Below are positions 52,470 through 61,503 of a DNA stretch of 64,000 bases, piece by piece. This DNA comes from a bacterium (lineage in GTDB: Bacteria; Arandabacterota; Arandabacteria; Arandabacterales; Arandabacteraceae): positions 1 through 64,000 of the forward strand of contig JAOZOU010000006.1 of assembly GCA_029933125.1 (NCBI GenBank). Direction: 5' to 3'. Under the pieces are notes generated by a model that saw only the letters and a list, made by a program, of their open reading frames with translations, was not told where the DNA came from and ran no database searches. Position numbers and translations under genes: made by a program. The first letter of the stretch is position 1. Every line of letters begins with the position of its first letter.

Positions 52470-53228
52470 ATGCGTGTTGATGCTGAGAAGCATTACAGGA
52501 TACTTGTGCCGGTAGATCTCGATGAGGGGGCAATCGAGGGATTTTGCGGAGAACTCGAGGTCGTACTCGAGGACAAGCCCAACATAGTCTTGATTGATTG
52601 TTCACGCCTTGAACATGCAACATCAGGCCACATAAATCTTCTCTGGGAAGCTCAGACAAAGTGTGATGAGGCTGGTGTCGCAATGCAACTTGTGTCGGTG
52701 CGTTACGGACTTGAGCGCGTGCTCAAAGTGCTCGATCTCTATGATCTCTTCACTATGGGCTATGACCATGTCGAAGTTGGGGGACAGCCACCTGAGGATC
52801 CGAGTAATTCAGGGGTCTCTCTCGAGATTGAATTCAAGTCTTCCATGGCAGGGATAAATAATGCCCTGCGCCGCTTCCACGACTTTCTTGTGAGGCTCGG
52901 CGTTCCCGGTACCATAGCCTTTGATCTCGAGATAGTCTTCTATGAAGTTGCGACAAACATTCGTCGCCATAGTGGTCTTAGCGAGGAGGATTCCATAGCA
53001 TTCAGCGCTACCCCTGAGAAAGATGAGATCTCCTTGAGATTTGCCGATTCTGGTGAGCCATTTGATCCAAGGAGTGCTTCCTTTGATTTCGATCCTCGTA
53101 TGGCTGTGAGAAAGAAGCAAATCAATGGGATAGGGCTAACAATGATCCAGCGCCTCGTGGATGATATTACCTATCGCAGAGTTGGCGATAGGCTTAACGT
53201 TGTTACTCTGACAAAGAAGTTGAGATAG
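52470..53228 (+). CDS. STAS domain fused to an RsbW-like HATPase (anti-sigma/switch protein)
   Basis: A 252-residue regulatory fusion. Residues 1-105 form a STAS (anti-anti-sigma-like) domain: VLIDCSRLEHATSGHINLLW and LERVLKVLDLYDLF. Residues 120-250 form a GHKL ATPase of the RsbW/SpoIIAB type: N-box EVATNIRRHS, ADSGEPFDP (G1) and GIGLTMIQRLVDD (G2). Normally the two are separate partners that control a sigma factor by phosphorylation; here kinase and a possible substrate domain share one chain. GGAGG lies 6 nt before ATG 52470. A second STAS gene follows directly. Confidence 0.83.
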   Translation: MRVDAEKHYRILVPVDLDEGAIEGFCGELEVVLEDKPNIVLIDCSRLEHATSGHINLLWEAQTKCDEAGVAMQLVSVRYGLERVLKVLDLYDLFTMGYDHVEVGGQPPEDPSNSGVSLEIEFKSSMAGINNALRRFHDFLVRLGVPGTIAFDLEIVFYEVATNIRRHSGLSEEDSIAFSATPEKDEISLRFADSGEPFDPRSASFDFDPRMAVRKKQINGIGLTMIQRLVDDITYRRVGDRLNVVTLTKKLR

Positions 53229-53284
53229 GAGACACAGTCATTGTCTATCTGGGAAGAAATCTTGACAACGACAATGCACACGAG

Positions 53285-53548
53285 ATGAGCTCTCTTCTTA
53301 GCCAGATGCTGAAGGGTGGGATAAGGTATGCAATCATCGACATGAAGGAGCTCGAACTTCTATCCTCGGCAGAAGTCCGATCCATACTTGGAGTGCTCGG
53401 CGGTTTTAGAGATGCGGGAGGGGACATAGTGCTCTGCAATGTTAGCGATCGGATTCTCCATGTTCTTGAGATTCTGGACCTTCGTGATTTTCTTACAATT
53501 ATGTTACCTTTCGAATGCGAAAGCGCCCAGCATGTGCCTGCGTGGTGA
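53285..53548 (+). CDS. Stand-alone STAS-domain anti-anti-sigma-like protein, start uncertain
   Basis: An 87-residue STAS domain: IRYAIIDMKELELLSSAEVRS holds the usual Ser-Ser phosphorylation region (SSAEV), followed by GGDIVLCNVSDRILHVLEILDL. Starting at ATG 53285 removes the first beta-strand. The same frame upstream reads VEIGDTVIVYLGRNLDNDNAHE, a typical STAS beginning, yet has no ATG, GTG or TTG there; ATA 53225 overlaps the stop of the kinase gene. Translation may be coupled to that gene from a rare start. It is the likely substrate or partner of the preceding kinase. Confidence 0.65.
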   Translation: MSSLLSQMLKGGIRYAIIDMKELELLSSAEVRSILGVLGGFRDAGGDIVLCNVSDRILHVLEILDLRDFLTIMLPFECESAQHVPAW

Positions 53549-53879
53549 GCACGGCCAGCGGAACTCTAGGGTTCCTACAGCAAAGGCGAGTTGTATCTCA
53601 CTGTGACGCATTCTTTGAGCACTGTATTGAGCTTTTGCACGACAGCAGCACAAGCGACTACATGCGATACAAAGTCGCTCTATCGGTGGCATTGGCATAC
53701 AGTACGCGGACTGCAGAGGCAGAGTCCAGCAAGCAGTGCTGACCTTAGCCGATATTGGGACTCCCGGACGCCAGGGCCGCGAGTCTCACCCCCATCAGCC
53801 TTACCATGTTCCCCAGTTGGCTGTTGCATGTGCGTCAAGACCCAATAGTGAGGGAGCACGATTTGCCTTTCACGCCCTG
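53549..53879. other. 331-bp intergenic region
   Basis: Lies between the convergent STAS and rubrerythrin-like genes. Short open frames here are arginine/cysteine-rich with no family motif. No terminator was recognised. Confidence 0.35.
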
Positions 53880-54395
53880 TCAGAACTCGCCATCCATGCG
53901 GAATTCATGAACGTCAAACCAGAAGCCTGAATTATTGATGCTATCGATTTCCGATTGAATAAGGTCGTAGTGATTCTTTTCCTCTTCAAGAATCCTCGAG
54001 AAGACTTCCCTTGCTTCCGCAGTTTCGGCATTGGCTATAGCATCCTCGAAGAATTTTATTGCCTTCCTTTCAATGTTGAGGGCTCTATCAAGGAATTCGA
54101 GCTCAACTGTTAGATCCTGTGCCTTGAATTCCTTACGTGCTTCATCGAAATAGGGCATTCTCTTGGTTGGAGTGACTGAAGAGATAACCTTTTTCCAATC
54201 CCCTCCGCTTGAGAGCTCATCAAATATTTTCTCGAATGTTCTCAGATGATCGATCTCCTCACTTGCTAGTCTCTTGAAAAGTTTGCGTCCCACTTCATGG
54301 GATACCTTGTTGGATGCTTCCATGAAGAAGCGGTGTCCTGACTTCTCCATCTCGATCGCTGTCTTCATTGCTTCAACAGTTCTTTCGTCTATCAT
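53880..54395 (-). CDS. Rubrerythrin/ferritin-like di-iron protein
   Basis: A 171-residue four-helix protein with two ExxH-type iron motifs: an early helix AIEMEKSGHRFFMEA, then SEEIDHLRTFEKIF, and a second pair with LNIERKAIKFFEDA and EEEKNHYDLIQSEI. This is the ferritin-like half of rubrerythrin without the rubredoxin domain, usually tied to peroxide defence in anaerobes. GAAAGGAGTG precedes ATG 54395, and a promoter lies upstream. Confidence 0.83.
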   Translation of the reverse strand: MIDERTVEAMKTAIEMEKSGHRFFMEASNKVSHEVGRKLFKRLASEEIDHLRTFEKIFDELSSGGDWKKVISSVTPTKRMPYFDEARKEFKAQDLTVELEFLDRALNIERKAIKFFEDAIANAETAEAREVFSRILEEEKNHYDLIQSEIDSINNSGFWFDVHEFRMDGEF

Positions 54396-54457
54396 GCTAC
54401 ACTCCTTTCCTCAAGTGAGCCTTAGGTGAAATCCAAAATCACCTTTTCCGATCTCTT

Positions 54458-54486
54458 ATCGTACCGACCCGAATTGCACCCATCAA
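54458..54486 (-). promoter_or_regulatory. Putative promoter for the rubrerythrin-like gene
   Basis: On the minus strand, TTGATG (54481-54486), a 17-bp spacer and TACGAT (54458-54463), 62 bp before the ATG. Confidence 0.42.
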
Positions 54487-54599
54487 TCAATTTAGATGAT
54501 CAGGTCACAGGACGAGTATCACACGTAAGAGATTTTTCTGCAACTAAACCCTGGTGTTGGCATTGTGGCCGCAAGAGGCAGCAGCTCTACTGATTTCTA

Positions 54600-54627
54600 T
54601 TGACATTGGCAGGGGTCGAGATAGAAT
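54600..54627 (+). promoter_or_regulatory. Promoter for the surface-protein operon
   Basis: A perfect -35 TTGACA (54600-54605), a 16-bp spacer and TAGAAT (54622-54627). It lies 145 bp before ATG 54772, leaving a long leader in which no further structure was identified. The region 54396-54771 otherwise holds no gene. Confidence 0.58.
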
Positions 54628-54771
54628 CGAAGCATAATTTTCAGGGTGGGTTCGCTTGGAGAAGTCAGTCTTGCCAAAGGGGTGGGGAGGACGCAAAGCT
54701 CGCTTGGTCCCCTTGCCTTCTGTACTTTTGTGCCCTTCTAGCGCACCAGCTCAATTGAAAGGAGGAGTAGC

Positions 54772-57192
54772 ATGATGAGAATTACAACACCCTTTGCCGT
54801 GGTTCTTATAGTTCTTTTCTCTGTGAGCCTGGCATTTTCCGCCGTGCCAAAGAAGATAAGCTATCAGGGGGTTTTGAAGGACAAAACAACTGGGGAGCCC
54901 ATCGCAGGTCTCCAGACAATGACATTTCGCATTTATGATGCAAGCTCCGGGGGAACCGAGCTCTGGTCAGAGACACAAGATGTTACCACAGACTCCTCAG
55001 GGGTTTTCACAGCTATCCTCGGAAGTGTCAATCCAATCGAACTTGCCTTTGATAGCCCCGTATGGCTCCAGGTTGAAGTCGGGGCAGAGGTCCTAAGCCC
55101 AAGGCGTGAGATTGTAAGCGTCCCATTTGCCTTCCACGCAACCAACGCTGATAGCCTTGGTGGTGTGGCGGCTGATGGCTATGCAGTGGCAAGCCATAAC
55201 CATGATGAGCGCTATTTCACTGAAAGTGAACTCAGCAATCCTGGCACACTCAATGATGTCTCCAATCCTGTTGACTGGACAAAGCTTAAGAACGTGCCTG
55301 CTGGCTTTGCGGATGGTACGGACGATGTTGGCGGCGCGGGTGATGGGTACTCGCTAGACGCCGCTGATGGTGATCCTGTTGATGTCGTCTATGTCAACGA
55401 CGATGGCAAGGTTGGTCTTGGGACAACTGAGCCCGAGGTTTTGCTTCACGTTTTCGATGGTACGGCAGGAGCGGTATCACCTGTCGATGGTGCTGAGGTT
55501 GTTGTTGAAGACGATGGTAATGCACGAATCAATATGCTTACTCCGACCAACAAGAGCTCAGGCATTGATTTCGGTGACCCCGATGATGCAAATGCTGGCT
55601 GGATTCATTACGACAATACGAGTGATAAATTCAAGCTTGGTACAAACAATGCTGATAGGATGACAATCGATGACGAGGGCAAGGTTGGTATTGGGACAGC
55701 GAGTCCAGATGCGCCTCTTCATATCTATGATGACAAGGATGGTCAGACTATACTCAGGATAGAAAATCCAAATACCGGCTCGAACTCCGCCGAGCGCATA
55801 GACTTTTCTGATGAGAATGGGGACCTGGCGCATATCGTTGTTTTTGATGAAGGCAACAGTAGCTATCCCGCTTCGATGATAATTGCCAACAATCGTCCGG
55901 ATGGCGATATCAGGTTCCGGACGGGCTCATCCGACAGGATCTACATAACCGATGATGGCAAGGTTGGGATCGGCACGACATCACCAGCTGAGAAGCTGCA
56001 CGTTGCTGGTGATATAAGACTTGACACCGGTGGCAGTATCAGCTTCGGTGATGACAATACTCGAGTCTATCCTACCGATAGTGATCTTATCTTAACTTCA
56101 GCAGATGATCTTAATCTCTGGCCGACTGACGATGTCTATATAGGCGAGAACGGAAGTTCTTACTGGGTACGGTTCGACAATAGCAGTGAGCGACTCCTTG
56201 TCGGATCCACCAGTTCCGTCACAGATGCGCGCGTGTATGTAGATGGGAGTGGCATGTATTATGGCGTAAAGGTTGAAGGCGCAACCTCATATCCCATTCA
56301 TGCAACCTGGGACGGTAGTAGTCTTGGGTCAGCGATATATGCGATGAATGTAGGAACAGGTGGTGATGCGATTCAGGCGGTCGCTAATGGCACTGGCAGG
56401 AGTGCCATTTATGCGTGGGGCAGCAGCGGCGTCGACTATGCAATACGTGCCGACGCCGACGGTGCAGACTACGCTGGATACTTTGAGGGTAAGGTCAAGG
56501 CTACCCATGACGGCACTTCATTTTCAGTTCCGCTAAGGGTTGAGAACACCAATTCCGCCGGGACCGGATTGATCGTAACCGGCCAGGGTCAGGGTGGTTA
56601 CAACATTACCGGCGGGTGTGGAGCGGCGATTACAGGATATGACGTGGGGCTTGGTGTGCGTGCGAATCGCACAGGCAATAACGGGCAATGTGCTATCTAT
56701 ACGTACGTGGGCACGAGTGACTATGCCTATGTCAATTACACCTCATCTGGTGGCACCCACTATAAGATTTACGGCGATGGCACAGTGGCGAGTATTATGA
56801 AGACACGGGCTGGGAGGCGCACGCTGATGGCTTCTGAGAGCCCTGAGGCCTGGATTGATGACTATGGAAGTGGAGAGATTGTGAATGGAAAAGCTCACAT
56901 CGATCTCGATCCTCTGTATCTTGACTGCGTCACCATAAATGAAAAGCATCCGATGAAAGTTTTTGTCCAGCTTACCTCTCCAATGTCCAACCAGTTCTAT
57001 GTTAAGAAAGGCACAACAGGATTTGATGTGATCGTCACGGGTGAAGGTGCTGAAAGCGTAAGTGCAACATTTGACTATAGGGTCGTGGCTAAGTGGAAGG
57101 GTTACGAACACGTTCGTTTCGAGGTAGCTGAGGAGCCTGCGAAAGCGATGATGGCTCCCATAGAGCCAACAGAAGAGCAAATAGGCGAATAG
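54772..57192 (+). CDS. Secreted fibre-like protein with repeated KVGIGT motifs
   Basis: An 806-residue exported protein. Signal peptide at about 1-23. The N-terminal domain (25-125; KKISYQGVLKDKTTGEPIAG, REIVSVPFAFHATNADSLGG) matches the conserved head of long surface or tail-fibre-like proteins. The middle carries several copies of DDGKVGIGTTSPxxxLH (about residues 205-420), which form beta-rich fibre segments. The C-terminus (RAGRRTLMASESPEAWIDDYG onward) resembles an intramolecular chaperone/attachment part. AAAGGAGGAGTAGC precedes the ATG. It heads a run of three genes, probably one operon, and likely forms a surface appendage. Confidence 0.72.
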   Translation: MMRITTPFAVVLIVLFSVSLAFSAVPKKISYQGVLKDKTTGEPIAGLQTMTFRIYDASSGGTELWSETQDVTTDSSGVFTAILGSVNPIELAFDSPVWLQVEVGAEVLSPRREIVSVPFAFHATNADSLGGVAADGYAVASHNHDERYFTESELSNPGTLNDVSNPVDWTKLKNVPAGFADGTDDVGGAGDGYSLDAADGDPVDVVYVNDDGKVGLGTTEPEVLLHVFDGTAGAVSPVDGAEVVVEDDGNARINMLTPTNKSSGIDFGDPDDANAGWIHYDNTSDKFKLGTNNADRMTIDDEGKVGIGTASPDAPLHIYDDKDGQTILRIENPNTGSNSAERIDFSDENGDLAHIVVFDEGNSSYPASMIIANNRPDGDIRFRTGSSDRIYITDDGKVGIGTTSPAEKLHVAGDIRLDTGGSISFGDDNTRVYPTDSDLILTSADDLNLWPTDDVYIGENGSSYWVRFDNSSERLLVGSTSSVTDARVYVDGSGMYYGVKVEGATSYPIHATWDGSSLGSAIYAMNVGTGGDAIQAVANGTGRSAIYAWGSSGVDYAIRADADGADYAGYFEGKVKATHDGTSFSVPLRVENTNSAGTGLIVTGQGQGGYNITGGCGAAITGYDVGLGVRANRTGNNGQCAIYTYVGTSDYAYVNYTSSGGTHYKIYGDGTVASIMKTRAGRRTLMASESPEAWIDDYGSGEIVNGKAHIDLDPLYLDCVTINEKHPMKVFVQLTSPMSNQFYVKKGTTGFDVIVTGEGAESVSATFDYRVVAKWKGYEHVRFEVAEEPAKAMMAPIEPTEEQIGE

Positions 57193-57248
57193 CCTGAAAT
57201 ATCAGTCATAATGGAGAGAGCAAGGTTACCTATTGGGGGGAGCTTAAG

Positions 57249-59423
57249 ATGAAGAGACCCAAATTGGCTACTTGGGCTTTTGTAGTTGCAATGTGGTGTG
57301 CTGTCGCTTTTCTCCCGAGACCCGCACCCCTCCTGAGCGCAACCGAAATTGGTGCAGATGTAGTTGGGGCTGGAGGTGGCGATAGCGAGAGTGGCTCTTA
57401 CGCAGTCACCGGCACTTTTGGGCAGGGCGCGGTAGGTGAGACTGCATCCTCATCTAGTTTCAATCTTAGGGATGGTTTTTGGGGTGTGGTGGCATCTGGA
57501 ATTCCGATTCCAGGAGATACTATTCCACCTGGAAAGGTTATTGACTTTGCGGTGCTACCACTTGACACAGCAATCTCCCTTCAGTGGACAAATCCCGGTG
57601 ATAGTGATTTCGCCGGAACACTCATACGCTACTCCACAACAGGCTTTCCTTCGACCCCAACAGACGGCGAACCAGTAGAGAATGGCGAGAACGGTATGTT
57701 CTACAATACGCCGGGCTCAAGTGAAGCATTCACCCACACGAGCCTCACAAATGGGACAACCTATTATTACACTGCGTTCGCTTTTGATGCCTCTATGAAC
57801 TTTGCAGAAGGTGTGGGTGACAGTGCAACTCCATTTGATGGGATAGCCCCTTCAATGCTTGCCTTCGGCACGATTAGTGTTGGTGACATGACAGTAACGT
57901 TGCGGTGGACGAATCCTGCTGATGGCGATTTTGATCATACAGTCATTCGTTACTCCACGAGTGGTTACCCATCTGGGCCCACCGATGGCGCACCGGTTGA
58001 AAACGGCAACGATGGACACTTTCCTAATGAGCCGGCAAGTGTAGACAGCTTCGTTCACACGGGTCTTACGAATGGCGTCACCTATTACTATTCTGCTTTT
58101 GCTGCTGATGAGGTGCCTAACTACTCAATTCCCGACACGGTTAGCGCTATCCCTCAGGATACTATCCCGCCAGCGGTGGTTACCATACTTGAGATTGATC
58201 CCCTTCCCGATGGGTCGGTAAGGCTTACGTGGCGTAATCCCTCCGACAGCGACTTTGAGGGAACCTTGATAAGGTATTCAACAACCAGCTATCCCACTTC
58301 TGTTAACGCTGGCGATCCAGTTCCCAATGGCAACGATGGGATGTTTCCAAACGAACCCGCAAGCTCCGATACCTTCATCCATAGTGGACTCGCTACAGGT
58401 GAGATTTACTACTATGCGGTTTTTACCTATGATGAGGTACCCAATTATTCACCTCCTGTGACAGGCTCCGTAGTTTCAACGGATGAGGTGGCACCAGATC
58501 TTACGCTTTCTGTGCTTCAGAATCCCTACATAACCAATCACCTAGATATCTACCTTGTCTCATCTGAGGCTCTCATTGATACCAGCATCTATTGTGCCCT
58601 CAACGATGCTGAGCTGAGTCTTGAGCTCGTTGATGGGGAGCAACATGTCTGGAAGGGTGACTATGATCTTTACTCTACAGGTACCCTCAACCTCTACGCC
58701 CGTGCAAGGGATATGGCTCTCAACTTTAGTGAGGAAAGTCGACCCTTCTCATCCACTTTGATACTTGCCGATATTGGTGGTGTTGCTCAGAGTGTCGATG
58801 GGCGACTTGAAATTGCCTTCTCATCAGGTTGCATGGAGCGTGATACCTATGTGCTCATCCTCGATGGGGAGCGATCTTCCGAGGGCGGGACTGAGATGGA
58901 GGCTTCCTATTCCATATCGCCTCTTGCTCTTGGTCTTGGCGACTATGCGGAGATGGCGATCTCCTATGATGAGGCCCTCGCGGACCCTCAGCACCTGGCG
59001 ATAGCGGAAGTGACGGCTGACAAGACAATACCTCTTGAATCTTTTGTTGACACCAAAGCCAGGTGCCTGATCGCCTATATTAGCCACCTCGGTACTTTTG
59101 GCGTGGTGTATTCAAGTGATATAGAGACTCCAGTTTATGGAGTGGGTGATTTTGAATTACTCCAGAACGTTCCCAATCCATTTGCAACATCAACGATAAT
59201 TTCGTTCATCACTCCACGAGCCGGGCATGTAAGAGCTGAAGTTGTTACAATTGATGGTCGCCGGGTGCGGCGACTTTGTGATAGGAGTTTCATCCCGGGC
59301 AGGCATACTATCAAGTGGGATGGAACTGATGATGCTGGTAGGCGTGTTGCTGGTGGAGTATACTTCTATAGAATAACATTTGAATCAAGTTCACTTACTA
59401 AGAAGATGGTATTCCTTCAGTAG
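57249..59423 (+). CDS. Secreted protein with three fibronectin-like repeats and FlgD-like C-terminus
   Basis: A 724-residue exported protein. Signal peptide at 1-30. A short glycine-rich domain (GADVVGAGGGDSESGSY) is followed by three homologous units (about 95-200, 200-305, 305-415). Each contains LxWTNPxDxDFxxTxIRYST, NG...P, and LTNGxTYYYxAFxxD, a fibronectin type III pattern. Beta-rich sequence continues to about 640, then a FlgD-like module ends in GGVYFYRITFESSS. It lacks catalytic motifs; an adhesive or structural surface role is likely. It follows the fibre-like protein gene by 56 bp. Confidence 0.76.
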   Translation: MKRPKLATWAFVVAMWCAVAFLPRPAPLLSATEIGADVVGAGGGDSESGSYAVTGTFGQGAVGETASSSSFNLRDGFWGVVASGIPIPGDTIPPGKVIDFAVLPLDTAISLQWTNPGDSDFAGTLIRYSTTGFPSTPTDGEPVENGENGMFYNTPGSSEAFTHTSLTNGTTYYYTAFAFDASMNFAEGVGDSATPFDGIAPSMLAFGTISVGDMTVTLRWTNPADGDFDHTVIRYSTSGYPSGPTDGAPVENGNDGHFPNEPASVDSFVHTGLTNGVTYYYSAFAADEVPNYSIPDTVSAIPQDTIPPAVVTILEIDPLPDGSVRLTWRNPSDSDFEGTLIRYSTTSYPTSVNAGDPVPNGNDGMFPNEPASSDTFIHSGLATGEIYYYAVFTYDEVPNYSPPVTGSVVSTDEVAPDLTLSVLQNPYITNHLDIYLVSSEALIDTSIYCALNDAELSLELVDGEQHVWKGDYDLYSTGTLNLYARARDMALNFSEESRPFSSTLILADIGGVAQSVDGRLEIAFSSGCMERDTYVLILDGERSSEGGTEMEASYSISPLALGLGDYAEMAISYDEALADPQHLAIAEVTADKTIPLESFVDTKARCLIAYISHLGTFGVVYSSDIETPVYGVGDFELLQNVPNPFATSTIISFITPRAGHVRAEVVTIDGRRVRRLCDRSFIPGRHTIKWDGTDDAGRRVAGGVYFYRITFESSSLTKKMVFLQ

Positions 59424-59435
59424 GGGGTTATTCCG

Positions 59436-60038
59436 ATGAGATTGCTCCTCGTTAGTCTCGTTTGTATCGGATTGGTGGTCTATGGTTGCGGTGGTGGGGG
59501 CGGTGGCGGACCGACGAAAACAGCCGAGTCATTGACTGTGGATGGATGGGCACTCTTTGAGCAGGGCAAGTATGAAGAGGCTATTGACAAGTTTGGCGAA
59601 GCCCTTGAACTCGATGAAACCTATGCAGATGCCTACAATGGGCTCGGATGGTCGTATGCAAAGCTTGATGAGCTCTCTGATGCTCTGGCTGCTTTTGCCG
59701 ACTGCATTGCCAATGGGATGGATGAGGCTGATCCCTATGCTGGACAGGCACCTGTTTACCGTGATTTTGATGACTCAAATCATTTTCAGAATGCTATCTC
59801 ATCTGCTACGACGGCACTTTCCAAGGAACGCCGCTACATCTTCAGCCACTATACTTCATTCGACTGGCATGATCTTATGATCATCATCGCTCAGAGCTAT
59901 TATGGACTGAGTGAATATACGAGCGCCAATGCATGGGTTGATTCGCTGGGTGGAACTCCAGCAGATCCCAATAGCGACACTTTTGTCTCCGACCTTGCAA
60001 GTGAGATCGAGCGCCTCGAGGTTCAGTGGGGCGATTGA
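59436..60038 (+). CDS. TPR lipoprotein
   Basis: A 200-residue lipoprotein. The signal ends VVYGCGGGGGGG, with Cys18 followed by a glycine run. Then come two TPR units: GWALFEQGKYEEAIDKFGEAL and AYNGLGWSYAKLDELSDALAA (described in part), plus a helical C-terminal region. It probably acts as a periplasmic scaffold or assembly factor for the two surface proteins encoded upstream; that link is positional (12-bp gap to the preceding gene). Confidence 0.8.
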   Translation: MRLLLVSLVCIGLVVYGCGGGGGGGPTKTAESLTVDGWALFEQGKYEEAIDKFGEALELDETYADAYNGLGWSYAKLDELSDALAAFADCIANGMDEADPYAGQAPVYRDFDDSNHFQNAISSATTALSKERRYIFSHYTSFDWHDLMIIIAQSYYGLSEYTSANAWVDSLGGTPADPNSDTFVSDLASEIERLEVQWGD

Positions 60039-60175
60039 ATCGCAAAGAGGCTCAAATTATAGCTGGAAAGTCGCAATTGCAGGCCTGTCTGCATAGAAAA
60101 AGCTGGATTTTGTGAACGTAGCAGAGTAAGATTAGGAAAACAGAGGATTCCAAACAAGACCAAAATGGTAAGGCA

Positions 60176-60206
60176 GCCAGTCTACCTTGCTGGCGGTTTT
60201 TGTTTT
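60176..60206 (+). terminator. Rho-independent terminator after the TPR lipoprotein gene
   Basis: GCCAG (60176-60180) pairs with CTGGC (60190-60194), followed by GG and TTTTTGTTTT (60197-60206). The stem is short, but flanking CCAAAA (60160-60165) and TTTTGG (60204-60209) could extend it. It lies about 140 bp after the stop and just before the foldase gene. Confidence 0.6.
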
Positions 60207-60244
60207 GGGCAGATTTTGGCTACACGCAACCTAAGGAGGCGGAG

Positions 60245-61282
60245 ATGATGAGGATGCTATCTGTCATGATGGCTCTTTTAGTCGTTGTGACATTTGCCTT
60301 TTGCTCCTGCTCAAAGGAGAAGGCAGAAAATTCCGATCAGACACAAGGAGGATCAATGAGTCCAGGTGGAGGAAGTCCCGAGGCAATGGCCGTTAAGGTC
60401 AATGATCAAGTAATTACCAACAAGGAAGTTGCAGATGAGGAGAACAGGCTTCTGCAGCAACTTGCTGGACAGGTGGATCCAAGTCAGCTCGGTCAGATGA
60501 GAAGCTTGGTTCACAAGCAGGCCGTGAGCAACATGGTTGATCGCGAGCTTCTGCGTCAGGCAGTTGAAAAAGAGAAGATAGCCGTTGATCAGGCTGAAGT
60601 CGATGCCAGAGTAGCTGATATCGCTGAGCGACTCGGTTCTCGCGAGGCCCTATCGCAAAGGCTTGAGATGATCGGCATGAGCGAAGACGACTTTGTCCAC
60701 GAGATGGAAACGTCACTCAAGATTGAAAAGCTTCTTGCTGAGCATTCCGATGTCAAGCCGGTCACCGAAGATGAGGCCAGGAAGTATTACGAGGAGAATA
60801 TCGATCGATTTAAGCAGCCCGAGAGGATTCGAGCAAGTCATATCCTCATTCAGGTAAAGCCAGAGGATACCGAAGCTCAGAAGAAAGCAAAGCGCGAAGA
60901 GGCTGAGCGACTACTTGCTGAGATCAAGAATGGTGCGGACTTTGCAGAGCTCGCTGCCCAGTATTCAGATTGTCCAAGTAAGCAGCGGGGTGGCGATCTT
61001 GGCTACTTCGAAAGGGGCAGAATGGTCAAACCTTTCGAGGATGCTGCATTCGCCCTCAAGGTTGGTGAGGTAAGCGGGATAGTTGAAACCCAATTTGGTT
61101 ACCACATAATAAAGGTGACGGATCGCGAGGAGGCTCGCACTGTCCCATTCGAGGAGACCAAAGAGGGTTTGATCAATTACCTCGAAGGGCAGCAAAAGCA
61201 GCAGGCGATGCAGACATACGTGGAACAACTGCGGCAGGCTGCTACCATTGAGTATCCCGACACGGGTTCTGCGCAAGAATAG
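60245..61282 (+). CDS. PpiC/SurA-type peptidyl-prolyl isomerase lipoprotein
   Basis: A 345-residue exported foldase. A lipoprotein-like signal (LLVVVTFAFCSC) is followed by a SurA-N-type helical domain (about 45-165). A parvulin domain (about 190-305) has RASHILIQVKPED, LLAEIKNGADFAELAAQYS, GGDLGYFERGRMV and VETQFGYHIIKVTD. It helps fold exported and outer-membrane proteins, consistent with the many secreted proteins around it. AAGGAGG lies 5 nt before ATG 60245, which sets the start; the frame open to 60200 is not needed. Confidence 0.87.
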   Translation: MMRMLSVMMALLVVVTFAFCSCSKEKAENSDQTQGGSMSPGGGSPEAMAVKVNDQVITNKEVADEENRLLQQLAGQVDPSQLGQMRSLVHKQAVSNMVDRELLRQAVEKEKIAVDQAEVDARVADIAERLGSREALSQRLEMIGMSEDDFVHEMETSLKIEKLLAEHSDVKPVTEDEARKYYEENIDRFKQPERIRASHILIQVKPEDTEAQKKAKREEAERLLAEIKNGADFAELAAQYSDCPSKQRGGDLGYFERGRMVKPFEDAAFALKVGEVSGIVETQFGYHIIKVTDREEARTVPFEETKEGLINYLEGQQKQQAMQTYVEQLRQAATIEYPDTGSAQE

Positions 61283-61355
61283 ATTTAGCAAGAGTAGATC
61301 TAGGAAGAAGAGCAGGTTCTGATTTCCCTGCGATCTGACAGAGAAAGGCTCCGTG

Positions 61356-61390
61356 AAAGAGTGGGGAAGGCTATGCCGACTCCACTCTTT
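61356..61390. terminator. Strong hairpin between the foldase and protease genes
   Basis: AAAGAGTGG (61356-61364) pairs perfectly with CCACTCTTT (61382-61390), extended by G-U and G-C pairs, with a further GGC/GCC stem in the loop. It could terminate transcription from the upstream gene, but the downstream T-run is short, so this is tentative. Confidence 0.5.
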
Positions 61391-61422
61391 GCCTATGAGG
61401 CCCACCCTAGTCGAGGTTCGGT

Positions 61423-61451
61423 TTGAAATAGCAGCAAAATTGTGCTAAACT
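61423..61451 (+). promoter_or_regulatory. Putative promoter for the papain-like protease gene
   Basis: TTGAAA (61423-61428), a 17-bp spacer and TAAACT (61446-61451), 52 bp before ATG 61504. Confidence 0.42.
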
Positions 61452-61503
61452 GAAAAAGATAGGCCATGCTTAGCTCTTGAGACTGTACCAGAAGGGGGAA
61501 ACG

